The notes under the pieces were generated by a model. That model worked only from the letters and a program-made list of their open reading frames with translations. It searched no databases and was not told where the DNA came from. Source: Alphaproteobacteria bacterium (lineage in GTDB: Bacteria > Pseudomonadota > Gammaproteobacteria > Burkholderiales > Burkholderiaceae_C). From it: a stretch of DNA of 64,000 bases. Positions 19,852 through 28,293 of the stretch are shown here, in pieces. Every line of letters begins with the position of its first letter. Position 1 is the stretch's first letter. A program made the position numbers and the translations under genes. The stretch is from contig JASGCM010000009.1 in the NCBI GenBank assembly GCA_030054175.1, positions 1 to 64,000 on the forward strand, in the 5' to 3' direction.

Positions 19852-21494
19852 TCAGGGTTTGGAGCCGCTTTGCTCATGATGTTGCAAGGTCTTCAGCACC
19901 TGCAATGTGAGTTCGGCGTCTTCATGATACGGATTGACCTGCTTTTGCAGTTGGTCTGCGCCGCCGCTGGCCTGGGTCAGCATTTTCATTTGCAATACCA
20001 ACAGCCTTAGCTGGTCATAAGCCAAATCAGGGTGTGAGGTTGGGTCAATCACCACGGTTTTGATGCGTTGGCGCTCTTCGTTCTTTGATTCCTCAAAGCT
20101 GGCGCGAGCCTCTTCAGTCAGTCGTTTCACATCTTCGGCCGACAGGTGCAGGCGCTCAGTTTCGTCAGCAAAGATGGCGCGCGACTTGGCGTCGAGCTTG
20201 CCCTCGTGGTGATAGGCATGTAGAAGTTTGGCTTAAAAGCTTCGCGCTCAATGCGAAGCTGATCTGTGAAGGCCGAAGCCAGCAAGCCTGCCGGGATGGC
20301 GAAGATGCCTATCCCCATCAATGCCAAAACGACCGTCAATGCCCGACCCATGGGGGTGACGGGTGAGATATCGCCGTAGCCGACCGAGGCCAGGGTCACC
20401 ACCGCCCAGTAGATCGATTGTGGAATGTTCTCAAATTTATCGGGTTGTGCTTCATGCTCAAAGATATAACCCATGCTGGCGGTCAGCACCACCATCAGCA
20501 TCATCACAAACACTGCCGCCATGATCAACTGCCACACTCGACGCACCACGGTGTACAGGGTGCCCGCAGCAGTGGTGTAGCGGGTCAGTTTCAACAGGCG
20601 CGCCAGTCTGAAGACTCGCAAGAAACGCAGGTCCACTTGAAAGGGCAGCAAACGCTCGAGTAAAAAGGGCAGGATGGTGATCAGATCGATCAGCGCAGGC
20701 GCACTGCGGGCACAAGCCCAGCGGGGCATCCAGCGGTGTCGATACTTGGGGTTCTCCGGGGCGGCATACAAACGCGCCACATATTCAAGCGTCAAGATCG
20801 AGAACGACAGCATGTCGATGACATGGAATTCGAAGGCCATCGCCTGCTGAATCGAGTCGACCGATTCCAACACCACTGAAACGATCGAGACCATCACCCA
20901 AAAAATGATGAAGTTATCGACATAGGCGTGCAACTTGCCCGAGTGCCCCATGGGCTCCAGCAAGGCGTAGATCTTGGCCCTGAAACTGCGGTGTGCGTTC
21001 AGATGGTGAAATTCCTGCCAAGCTGGGACGGCATAGCGCGAGAGTTTCAAGATGCGCATCAGACGCAATAAGCGCAGAAAGCGCATCATTTCCAGGTCGA
21101 CCATGACCGCACTGGCGAAGTAAAACGGAGCGATGGCGATCAAGTCGATCAGGGCGTACGGACTCAGGGCGTAGCGCATGCGGGCCCATCGTTTGCCGGC
21201 GTATTCGGGGTCGTGCGCCGAGGCGCCCAGCCGCAGCAGGTATTCCAGTGTGAACACCGCCACACACAACACATCAAACAGATCCAGCCAGTCGCCCAGC
21301 GCGGCCTCGAGTGTGGGGTTGTGCTCGGCCGCGATGGCCACCGCGCTGAGGATGATCAACCAACCAATGGCGTTCTCCAGCCAGCGGGCATGACCTTGGG
21401 CGTGATTCAAGTTGAACAGCCAATGGTGCGTTTGAGCCCAGAAACCACGAGGCTTCAGGGTGTGGATTTCGACGGTGGAGTGTGAATCAGACAT
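19852..21494 (-). pseudogene. Voltage-gated-type K+ channel with two voltage-sensor domains; frameshifted near 20231
   Basis: Two S1-S4 units (S4: MMRFLRLLRLMRILKLSRY and LRFLRVFRLARLLKLTRY) then one pore with SVGYGD. The C-terminus continues in another frame as KLLHAYHHEGKLDAKSRAIFADETERLHLSAEDVKRLTEEA after a 1-nt loss. Confidence 0.8.
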
Positions 21495-21718
21495 GGCACG
21501 TGTCAATAGAAGCTGACATGCGCAGATTCGCACATGTGCCCAAGGATTTTCGGTCAATTGGTGGTTTTTGGAAACTGCATACTTGGCACGACGATTGCAA
21601 TCTTGAGAGTCACAGAGGGTTTTTGGGGTCACTTTGCACCATGTCGGGGGCAAAGCGCTTGAGGCGGGAAGGTTCGTGCACCAAAAAGCCCCAAACCCCT
21701 ACACACAAGGAGCGAGGC

Positions 21719-22114
21719 ATGGTCAGGGTCATCCCGGAGTCTGAAGTCCGCCAAGAAATGATCTTGCTGCGACGCCATCACGAGTTGGATCGATTCTTGC
21801 AGATTGATTGGCCTGAATTGCTCCAACAGATCCGGCGCTATGGTCTGGCCGTCCAATTGGATTTGTGTTTCATGCGTTCAGGTCCCGAATTACAGTTGCG
21901 CGTCACCTGTCACTGCGGTGGCCAAACCCATGGGTATTGCTTGGTGTTGAACCACCCCGATTGCCGCTTCCTGCTCAGAGAAGCGCAATTCAACGCCAAT
22001 ATCATGTCGGCCCGCAATCTGGGGCAAATCTTGTTTGACAAGATTTACAACCAGCATCGAGGGGGCGGACGACCTCAGCGCGCATCAGGTGAAGGGATTG
22101 GACAGGCCGCTTGA
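21719..22114 (+). CDS. Conserved hypothetical protein
   Basis: 132 aa ORF MVRVIPESEVRQEMILLRRHHELDRFLQIDWPELLQQIRRYG with upstream AAGGAG. Confidence 0.6.
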   Translation: MVRVIPESEVRQEMILLRRHHELDRFLQIDWPELLQQIRRYGLAVQLDLCFMRSGPELQLRVTCHCGGQTHGYCLVLNHPDCRFLLREAQFNANIMSARNLGQILFDKIYNQHRGGGRPQRASGEGIGQAA

Positions 22115-22137
22115 GTGCAGCGCCACTCAAGGTTTCG

Positions 22138-23070
22138 TCAACGCACCCACTCGTGCAGGCGATCCAGAATTTCTCTGGGCCGCAGTTGGCGCACTGATCG
22201 TTCCTCTTTCAGTTGCATCAATCTCGCAGCCAGTTTGCGCCAGCCCCGACCTCGTGTCAGGTAAGTCAGCCAACCTTTTTGGTCAAACAGAGCCATGACT
22301 TCGCCCACTTGGTCTGCTCGGGGCATTTGCCTGGGCACCACCATATCTCGTCGTTTGAAGACGGCGAAAAGATTGCCTTGGTCTAGACAGTGCACGCACT
22401 CAAAGTGTGAGGACAGCAAGGCCAGCAGGGCCGGGCGACTGAAATAAAACAAATGGGCGGAGAAATAGGTGTTGTGGGGAGAGGCATCAAATTGCAAGAT
22501 GTTGGGTACTTCGATCACCAGCAAGCCACCCGGCCTCAAGCCCGCCTGAAGTTGAGCCACAGCCTGTTGGGGCTGGGGCAGGTGCTCAAGCACATGAAAC
22601 AGGGTCAGGATATCGGCCGAAGCAGGGGGCAGTTGCTCCAGGCCACCGGTATGAATGGCCGCGCCATATTGCTCACGGGCAAATGCCGAATAACCTTCAT
22701 GAGGCTCTAAGCCACTTGAATTCAATCCAGCCCGTTGGGCCAGGTACACCAGTTCACCCCCTCCAGCTCCAATGTCGCAAAGTTGGGTGTGCGTCGGACT
22801 GAGGTGGGGCATGATTTGTCTCAACCGGATGCTGGCCACACGTCCAGCCCGGTGCACCCTTTGGGGGGTAGGCACGACGGTGTGCTTGTAGTCCTGTCTG
22901 TACTCGCGGCTGTAGTACTCATGCAACTCGGCTTGTGTCGGCAAGCGGACCTGCTGTACCAGGCTGCACTCGGTGCAAAGTCCCAAATCCAGTGGAATGC
23001 CCTTCTTGGCATCGGATTTGGAAAACAGCCGCAAGCACTCACTGTTGCAGAAGTGGCATCGGTACTCCAT
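22138..23070 (-). CDS. Class I SAM-dependent methyltransferase with N-terminal Zn-binding motif
   Basis: YRCHFCNSE...CTECSLVQ Cys pairs, LCDIGAGGGELVYLAQ (motif I), LTLFHVLEHLPQP. Confidence 0.8.
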   Translation of the reverse strand: MEYRCHFCNSECLRLFSKSDAKKGIPLDLGLCTECSLVQQVRLPTQAELHEYYSREYRQDYKHTVVPTPQRVHRAGRVASIRLRQIMPHLSPTHTQLCDIGAGGGELVYLAQRAGLNSSGLEPHEGYSAFAREQYGAAIHTGGLEQLPPASADILTLFHVLEHLPQPQQAVAQLQAGLRPGGLLVIEVPNILQFDASPHNTYFSAHLFYFSRPALLALLSSHFECVHCLDQGNLFAVFKRRDMVVPRQMPRADQVGEVMALFDQKGWLTYLTRGRGWRKLAARLMQLKEERSVRQLRPREILDRLHEWVR

Positions 23071-23245
23071 GAGACCCTCATCTGTGATAGCGGCGAGATG
23101 TTGTATCCAATTGATCAGAGTCAATGTCCCTTCAATCAAGGGCCTTTATTGAAAGGCTTATGACCGAAGGGGCATTGGCCTTGGCTCTGGATGTGGCAAA
23201 GGGAGTTTTCCGGTCGCCGAAATACTGCTATAATTTCTGTTTCGC

Positions 23246-23322
23246 GCGGCTGTAGCTCAGTTGGATAGAGTACTTGGCTACGAACCAAGGGGTCGTGGGT
23301 TCGAATCCTGCCAGCCGCGCCA
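23246..23322 (+). tRNA. tRNA-Arg (anticodon ACG)
   Basis: 77 nt cloverleaf: GCGGCTG/CAGCCGC acceptor, anticodon arm CTTGG-CTACGAA-CCAAG, GGTTCGAATCC T arm, encoded CCA. Confidence 0.97.
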
Positions 23323-23325
23323 ACT
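23306..23325 (+). repeat. att direct repeat, left copy (tRNA 3' end)
   Basis: TCCTGCCAGCCGCGCCAACT, identical to 34723-34742. Confidence 0.9.
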
Positions 23326-23368
23326 TTCTAAGTCTATGATTTAGAACGGATTTTTAAGGGTTATTGAT

Positions 23369-23393
23369 ATCAGGTGTCATTACTTGGTGTCAT
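23369..23393 (+). repeat. 25-bp terminal direct repeat, left copy
   Basis: ATCAGGTGTCATTACTTGGTGTCAT, identical to 34631-34655; contains two GGTGTCAT octamers 13 bp apart. Confidence 0.9.
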
Positions 23394-23394
23394 C

Positions 23395-24909
23395 ATGGCT
23401 CTAAAAATTCCGAGATTGTTTAAGAGTAGACACGGGGTGTTCGCACTACGTGTCTATTTTTTTGACCAAAACGGCAAGCGACGACTGAAGCAGCACAGTT
23501 TAGGAACGAAAGACAGCGCACAGGCGCGAGTTCTCGCATTGCGGTTTAACCTTCACTTTGAAGAAGCACAATGCGACATGGAACGAAAAAAGACAGTCTT
23601 CGAGGAACTGGCCGACAAGGTTAGCAACCCGCTAAAAATCACCATTGGTGCGAATGTGCTGGACTTTGACCCCAGCAACCCCGCAGAGGTGGCGTATGTC
23701 GAAAAGTTGCGAGCCGAACAAGCCGCATACGACAAGTGTGGAGCGGAAAAAGTCTTAGCCCAACTGTGGACACCCGACCAAGCCCAGCCGCAAGCGCGGC
23801 AGCGTCAAAAGGGCAAGCCGTTCAGCGAAGCCACGGAAATTTATCTAGTAGAAAAGACGCTGGACAACAAGCAAACCACGATTGACGAGAAGCGCCGCAC
23901 CTACAAGGATTTTGTGGCCATCTATGGCGACTTGGACATTAACCAAATCACCAAGGCCGAGATGGTGGCTTGGAAGAGCCGCGAGATTAAGCGCGACCTG
24001 AGCGCAAATCGCATCAACAAGCGGTTAGGACAGGTGAACGACTTCTTTAACTGGGCTATCAAACATGGCGAATACACCGCCAGCGACCAAAGCCCATGTG
24101 AAGGGCTTTTTGTCAGCAAAAAAGCCAAGTTAGCCAAGGCCACAGAAAACCGTGAGCCGTTCACAAATGATGATGTAAAAGCCATTTTTGGGAATGGCTA
24201 CCACGAGCGATTTTTTGCCCCAGACCATTATTGGATTCCGCTTGTGTGCTTGTTTTCAGGCGCACGGCGCGAGGAAGTGGGCGACCTACTCAGTGCCAAT
24301 GTCAAAACCGTGGACGGCGTACCAACCTTTTTAGTTGAAGAAGGAAAGACCAAAGACGCACGGCGAACCGTGCCAGTACACCAAACCCTGATTGAATTAG
24401 GGTTTATGGACTACGCCAAGGCAAGGCAAGAGGCAGGCCATGCCAACCTATTCCCCCACCGCCCAAAGGGCGCAGGAGGACGAAGCAAAGAAGCAGGGCG
24501 GATGTTTAGACTTCGCCTGCGCACTGATTGTCAAATCACAAACACGCGCAAGACCTTACACAGTTTGCGGCATACCGTCATCACCCGACTACACACGGCA
24601 GACGCAAACCCCGCCCATGTGAAGCAAATCACAGGCCACAGCAGCGAAGCGAGAGGCGTTCACTTTCAGACCTATACCCATGACATAGGGCTGACCCAAC
24701 TGGCCGAGACGCTGAACCGCCTAGCCTACCCGCACGACTTCGCCAGTCTGAGACTGGCAGACCCCACCTTTAAGGCGTTTTTTGCGAAAGAAAAAACCGC
24801 CGACGAAAAGCAAGCAGAGCGGGACGCAAAGAACGCCCAGCACTTGAAAGCCAAGGCCGAGCGTGAAGAGCGCAACAAAGACAAAAGAAAGAAGGACAAT
24901 AAACAATGA
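23395..24909 (+). CDS. Tyrosine recombinase / integrase
   Basis: SGARREEVGDL (Arg box), LHSLRHTVITRL, GHSSEARGVHFQTYTH (C-terminal catalytic region); adjacent to tRNA att site. Confidence 0.92.
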   Translation: MALKIPRLFKSRHGVFALRVYFFDQNGKRRLKQHSLGTKDSAQARVLALRFNLHFEEAQCDMERKKTVFEELADKVSNPLKITIGANVLDFDPSNPAEVAYVEKLRAEQAAYDKCGAEKVLAQLWTPDQAQPQARQRQKGKPFSEATEIYLVEKTLDNKQTTIDEKRRTYKDFVAIYGDLDINQITKAEMVAWKSREIKRDLSANRINKRLGQVNDFFNWAIKHGEYTASDQSPCEGLFVSKKAKLAKATENREPFTNDDVKAIFGNGYHERFFAPDHYWIPLVCLFSGARREEVGDLLSANVKTVDGVPTFLVEEGKTKDARRTVPVHQTLIELGFMDYAKARQEAGHANLFPHRPKGAGGRSKEAGRMFRLRLRTDCQITNTRKTLHSLRHTVITRLHTADANPAHVKQITGHSSEARGVHFQTYTHDIGLTQLAETLNRLAYPHDFASLRLADPTFKAFFAKEKTADEKQAERDAKNAQHLKAKAEREERNKDKRKKDNKQ

Positions 24910-25820
24910 CCAAGTTAATCACCCCCGCAGCAGTAAAAAAACGAGAGTATTGGATTGAAGAAATTCGCAAATTAAGCGGGAATTTCGGCGATGATTCAAG
25001 CCGCCTAGAGACTGAATTAGCCACGGAGGTCAAAAGCGAAGGCTTTGGCGTACTGATTGACCATCTACGGTTATGCGGAGACATTCCAGAATCATACGGC
25101 CATGATTCGAGCGAAGAAAAACTTTATTCAAAATACACAGACAGTCTTCTCAGTGAAACCTATAAGACAATGGGCTTAAAGAGCCTAGTTTTGAAAGAGC
25201 GAGCAGACGCGGCAGACGTTGAGGCATTCGCAAAGAATTTTAGTTTTGTCGCAGATGCCAAGGCATTCAGGTTAAGCCGAACGGCAAAAAACCAAAAGGA
25301 CTTCAAAGTTCAGGCGATGGACGGATGGAAGCGTGGCAAACCTTTCGCCATGGTAGTTTGTCCAATTTACCAGTTGCCCAACAAATCCAGCCAAATTTAT
25401 GAACAGGCGACGGTTAGAAATGTCTGTGTTTTCACCTATTCGCACTTGGCAATGTTGGCAACCTTTGGAGCAAGCGAGGGCAACGAAAAATCAGAAGAAC
25501 TTTTAGAGCAAGTGTTCAAGGCCATCCCTGCTTTGAATCCTTCAAAAGACGCTTCGCAGTATTGGGCGGCCATCAATCGAACAATGCTGGGCTTCTCAAA
25601 GGTAATGGATGACCTTTGGAGCATTGAAAAGCAAGCAGCCGTCGAATCCATTGCGGCGGCGAAAAATGAAGCGCTTACCTTCCTAGCCAAAGAGCGGGAA
25701 AAAATCATGCGGATGAGCCATGATGAAGCCTTGAAAGAGTTAATCAAGGTTCACAAAATAGAGAGCAAAATCGTAACGATTAACTCAGTCAGCAACAGTG
25801 GAATTCTTTCCATCAAATAG
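24906..25820 (+). CDS. HindIII-family type II restriction endonuclease
   Basis: FVADAKAFRLSRTAKNQKDFKVQAMDGWKRGKPFAMVV closely resembles the HindIII catalytic region (remembered as VADAKSFRLSRTAKNQKDFKVKAL); followed by a methyltransferase. Confidence 0.9.
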   Translation: MTKLITPAAVKKREYWIEEIRKLSGNFGDDSSRLETELATEVKSEGFGVLIDHLRLCGDIPESYGHDSSEEKLYSKYTDSLLSETYKTMGLKSLVLKERADAADVEAFAKNFSFVADAKAFRLSRTAKNQKDFKVQAMDGWKRGKPFAMVVCPIYQLPNKSSQIYEQATVRNVCVFTYSHLAMLATFGASEGNEKSEELLEQVFKAIPALNPSKDASQYWAAINRTMLGFSKVMDDLWSIEKQAAVESIAAAKNEALTFLAKEREKIMRMSHDEALKELIKVHKIESKIVTINSVSNSGILSIK

Positions 25821-25829
25821 GAAATTAAG

Positions 25830-26672
25830 ATGGAAACTTTCAAAAATTCAATCCTTACGGGCGACTGTTTAGACGTACTAAAACAGTTCCAGGCCGATTC
25901 GGTGGACATGGTTTTAACTTCGCCACCCTATGACAACTTGAGAACTTACAAGGGGTTTAAATTTCCGTTTGAAGAAATTGCCTCAGAGTTGTTTAGGGTT
26001 GTGAAAACTGGCGGGGTTGTGGTTTGGGTTGTTTCGGATGCGACCATTGAAGGCACGGAGACGGGCACGAGTTTTAAGCACGCCCTACACTTCAAATCGA
26101 TAGGGTTCAACATCCATGACACGATGATTTTCAGGAAAAGAAATCCAATCCCCCAGATTTACCGCAAGCGCTACAACAATGAATTTGAGTTCATGTTCGT
26201 ATTCAGCAAAGGGCAGGTAAAAACGCATAACCCCATCATGGTTGATTGTCTTCACGCTGGGTTAGAGTTGAACGGAACGACTTATAAAAACTACTCCAAG
26301 CACGAGCAGAAGCGCGAAAAAATGGCCGCGCCTGTGAAAGCCCAAAAAATCAAGGGCAATATCTGGGAGTATGTCGTGGGTAAGAACTTGGAAGACCAAG
26401 AGGCCAAAGGGCATCCCGCGCCATTCCCGTGCGAACTAGCGCGAGACCACATCAAATCTTGGTCAAATGAGGGAGACATTGTTTTAGACCCAATGTGTGG
26501 CAGCGGAACGACCTGTAAGGTCGCAAAGGAATTGGGCAGAAATTTCATTGGAATCGACATAAGCCAAGAGTATTGCGACATTGCCAAAAAGCGCACGGGT
26601 TTGATTGAAGCCGAGCCGACGGGCAAACAATTGAGACTTGATTCACTATTAACCGAAGCCGTGGACAACTGA
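25830..26672 (+). CDS. DNA (adenine-N6) methyltransferase, beta-class order, R-M partner
   Basis: TSPPYDNLRTY (catalytic) N-terminal to DPMCGSGTTCKVAKELGRNFIGIDIS (SAM site). Confidence 0.92.
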   Translation: METFKNSILTGDCLDVLKQFQADSVDMVLTSPPYDNLRTYKGFKFPFEEIASELFRVVKTGGVVVWVVSDATIEGTETGTSFKHALHFKSIGFNIHDTMIFRKRNPIPQIYRKRYNNEFEFMFVFSKGQVKTHNPIMVDCLHAGLELNGTTYKNYSKHEQKREKMAAPVKAQKIKGNIWEYVVGKNLEDQEAKGHPAPFPCELARDHIKSWSNEGDIVLDPMCGSGTTCKVAKELGRNFIGIDISQEYCDIAKKRTGLIEAEPTGKQLRLDSLLTEAVDN

Positions 26673-26810
26673 CCCGCCCCCACCACAAGGGCGGGGACGG
26701 CCTTCGGTGCGTCAGTTGACCACAGCCAAAACCCTGACGCGCAGGCCGTGGACAATCTAGCGATTGACACACCGCCCACTTGCCCCACCAGTTTTTATTT
26801 AGGATGAAGC

Positions 26811-27221
26811 ATGGAGAGAAAAGACATAATTCAAGCGATTCAGGAAGGTTTGCTAAAAACAATGCTCACGAATCACGACTTGAAAGCAACCGACAGAAAC
26901 CCAACGGCTGGCAATATGCTTTTGGCGTTTAACAGTTTTCAAGAGTTTTACGACGACTTCAAAAAACAATGGCCGCTCCCAAGGTATTCACACGTCGATA
27001 AACTTTTTGCCGCGCTGATTGAAGTTTATTTTGTTTGGCAATTAAAGTCTTTTTTAAACCCCCAGAAAGGGGATGATGATGAGACATGGCGGCAGGACAT
27101 TAAAGAAGCCACAAAGGGCATAGAAGCAGAACTTGTTCAAATTCTGAAAACAAAGTATCCGCACATATGCGCCGAGATTGAAGAAAAACGGAACGCACAA
27201 CCGAATTCGCCGATTTTCTAA
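26811..27221 (+). CDS. Hypothetical protein (IME cargo)
   Basis: 136 aa ORF, not recognised; stop overlaps the start of the next ORF (TAATG). Confidence 0.6.
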   Translation: MERKDIIQAIQEGLLKTMLTNHDLKATDRNPTAGNMLLAFNSFQEFYDDFKKQWPLPRYSHVDKLFAALIEVYFVWQLKSFLNPQKGDDDETWRQDIKEATKGIEAELVQILKTKYPHICAEIEEKRNAQPNSPIF

Positions 27222-27634
27222 TGATTCAGAATATTGACTTTGATCCAGCCGTATTTCTAGACATAGTAGAGACCTGTAAGAAACACGAAGCCATTTTGCC
27301 AGACAGTGTGTTTTATGATGTTTTCCGTTATTACGACAACGCAAGTGCTCTCATTGCTTATGTGTTGCTGTTTGACGAAAACCTTGAACCAGACCAGAAC
27401 TTACTTGATTTTTTGAACGCCCAAGAAGATGGCACAGTTCCAGAAATTATTCAAACGAGCGACTCGTTCGACAATCCAGTACTGATGATTTTGTGTGATT
27501 TGAAGGGGGACTGTGAAAAAGGGTTTTCATGGTTGTTGGAGAACTATCCACTTTGGCATAGACACAAAATTAAAGATCGCGAAGAGAAGAGGCTAGATAA
27601 GCGATTGGAAAAAGAACCACCCAAAGCACTTTAA
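27221..27634 (+). CDS. Hypothetical protein (IME cargo)
   Basis: 137 aa ORF, not recognised; 1-nt overlap with the preceding gene suggests coupled translation. Confidence 0.6.
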   Translation: MIQNIDFDPAVFLDIVETCKKHEAILPDSVFYDVFRYYDNASALIAYVLLFDENLEPDQNLLDFLNAQEDGTVPEIIQTSDSFDNPVLMILCDLKGDCEKGFSWLLENYPLWHRHKIKDREEKRLDKRLEKEPPKAL

Positions 27635-27640
27635 AAGTAG

Positions 27641-27676
27641 AACCCCGCCGACTCTTGACAAATCGGGCGGGGTTTC
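27641..27676 (+). terminator. Probable terminator of cargo operon
   Basis: Perfect 9-bp stem AACCCCGCC/GGCGGGGTT right after the 27634 stop; short T tract. Confidence 0.65.
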
Positions 27677-27744
27677 GTACTTTAAGTTCATGACTGTGTG
27701 CGCAGCCATAAATTCAGATTAGCCAATCTTAAATTTATGTCAAG

Positions 27745-27772
27745 ACCGCCCGCAGAAATCGGCGGTTTTTTT
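27745..27772 (+). terminator. Rho-independent terminator-like hairpin
   Basis: ACCGCC-CGCAGAAATC-GGCGGT followed by TTTTTTT. Confidence 0.65.
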
Positions 27773-27778
27773 GCGTCA

Positions 27779-28062
27779 GGGCGTAAGCCCTCCCGAGTCG
27801 GAACCGCTGTAAAGCCAAACGAAAGTTTGGCGGCGTGGTTAGACTGGTGAAATTACACAGCCACGGTGAAGAGCGTAAAGCGACACTCACTAATTGCCCG
27901 CGAGCGGGTGAAGTCGCTAGATAAGCCGCCGCAGGACTTATCCCGAAGCGTGATTTTGTTTTGTGCCATAGCCCGCCCAAATCGAAATCGTTCAACGCCG
28001 AGCAACGCCTAATCCGAAATTTGTTTGGTGCGAGAACCGCGCCGCAACAAAACGGATTAGGG
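27779..28062 (+). ncRNA. Candidate structured non-coding RNA (class unknown)
   Basis: Consecutive stems: GGGC-GUAA-GCCC (27779-27790), GCCAAAC-GAAA-GUUUGGC (27814-27831), AGCGAC...GUCGCU enclosing CCCGC/GCGGG (27879-27918), GAUAAG/CUUAUC (27920-27942), and a long hairpin CCUAAUCCG...CGGAUUAGG (28008-28061) with inner UUUGUU/AACAAA and GGUGCG/CGCGCC stems. No convincing ORF. Confidence 0.45.
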
Positions 28063-28224
28063 ATGAACTTGGCCGAAAGTTGAACTAACAACGTTTAGAT
28101 ATAACACTTGTCTAAACCAAGTTGTAAACAAAACCAGTTTAGTAAGCAGAATTATTCTCAAACACCGAACGCACCGAAGCCGCTTGCGCGTCTTCCGTGC
28201 GTTCGGTGTTCCTCACTCGTAAAA

Positions 28225-28240
28225 CCTAGCGCTTCCAGCG
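28225..28240 (+). repeat. 16-bp direct repeat CCTAGCGCTTCCAGCG, copy 1
   Basis: Identical to 28294-28309. Confidence 0.85.
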
Positions 28241-28293
28241 TATGCGCTTTGCTTGCGCTCAGGGTATCGCATACGCTCCAACCCCTTGTAAAT

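Noticed and set aside
26709-26740. GCGTCAG/CTGACGC inverted repeat between methyltransferase and cargo ORFs
   Set aside because: Only 7 bp with an 18-nt loop and no T-run; could be regulatory but too weak to call.
27735-28091. 118 aa minus-strand ORF across the structured region
   Set aside because: Composition looks non-coding and coincides with strong stem-loops; kept only as a possible refutation of the ncRNA idea.
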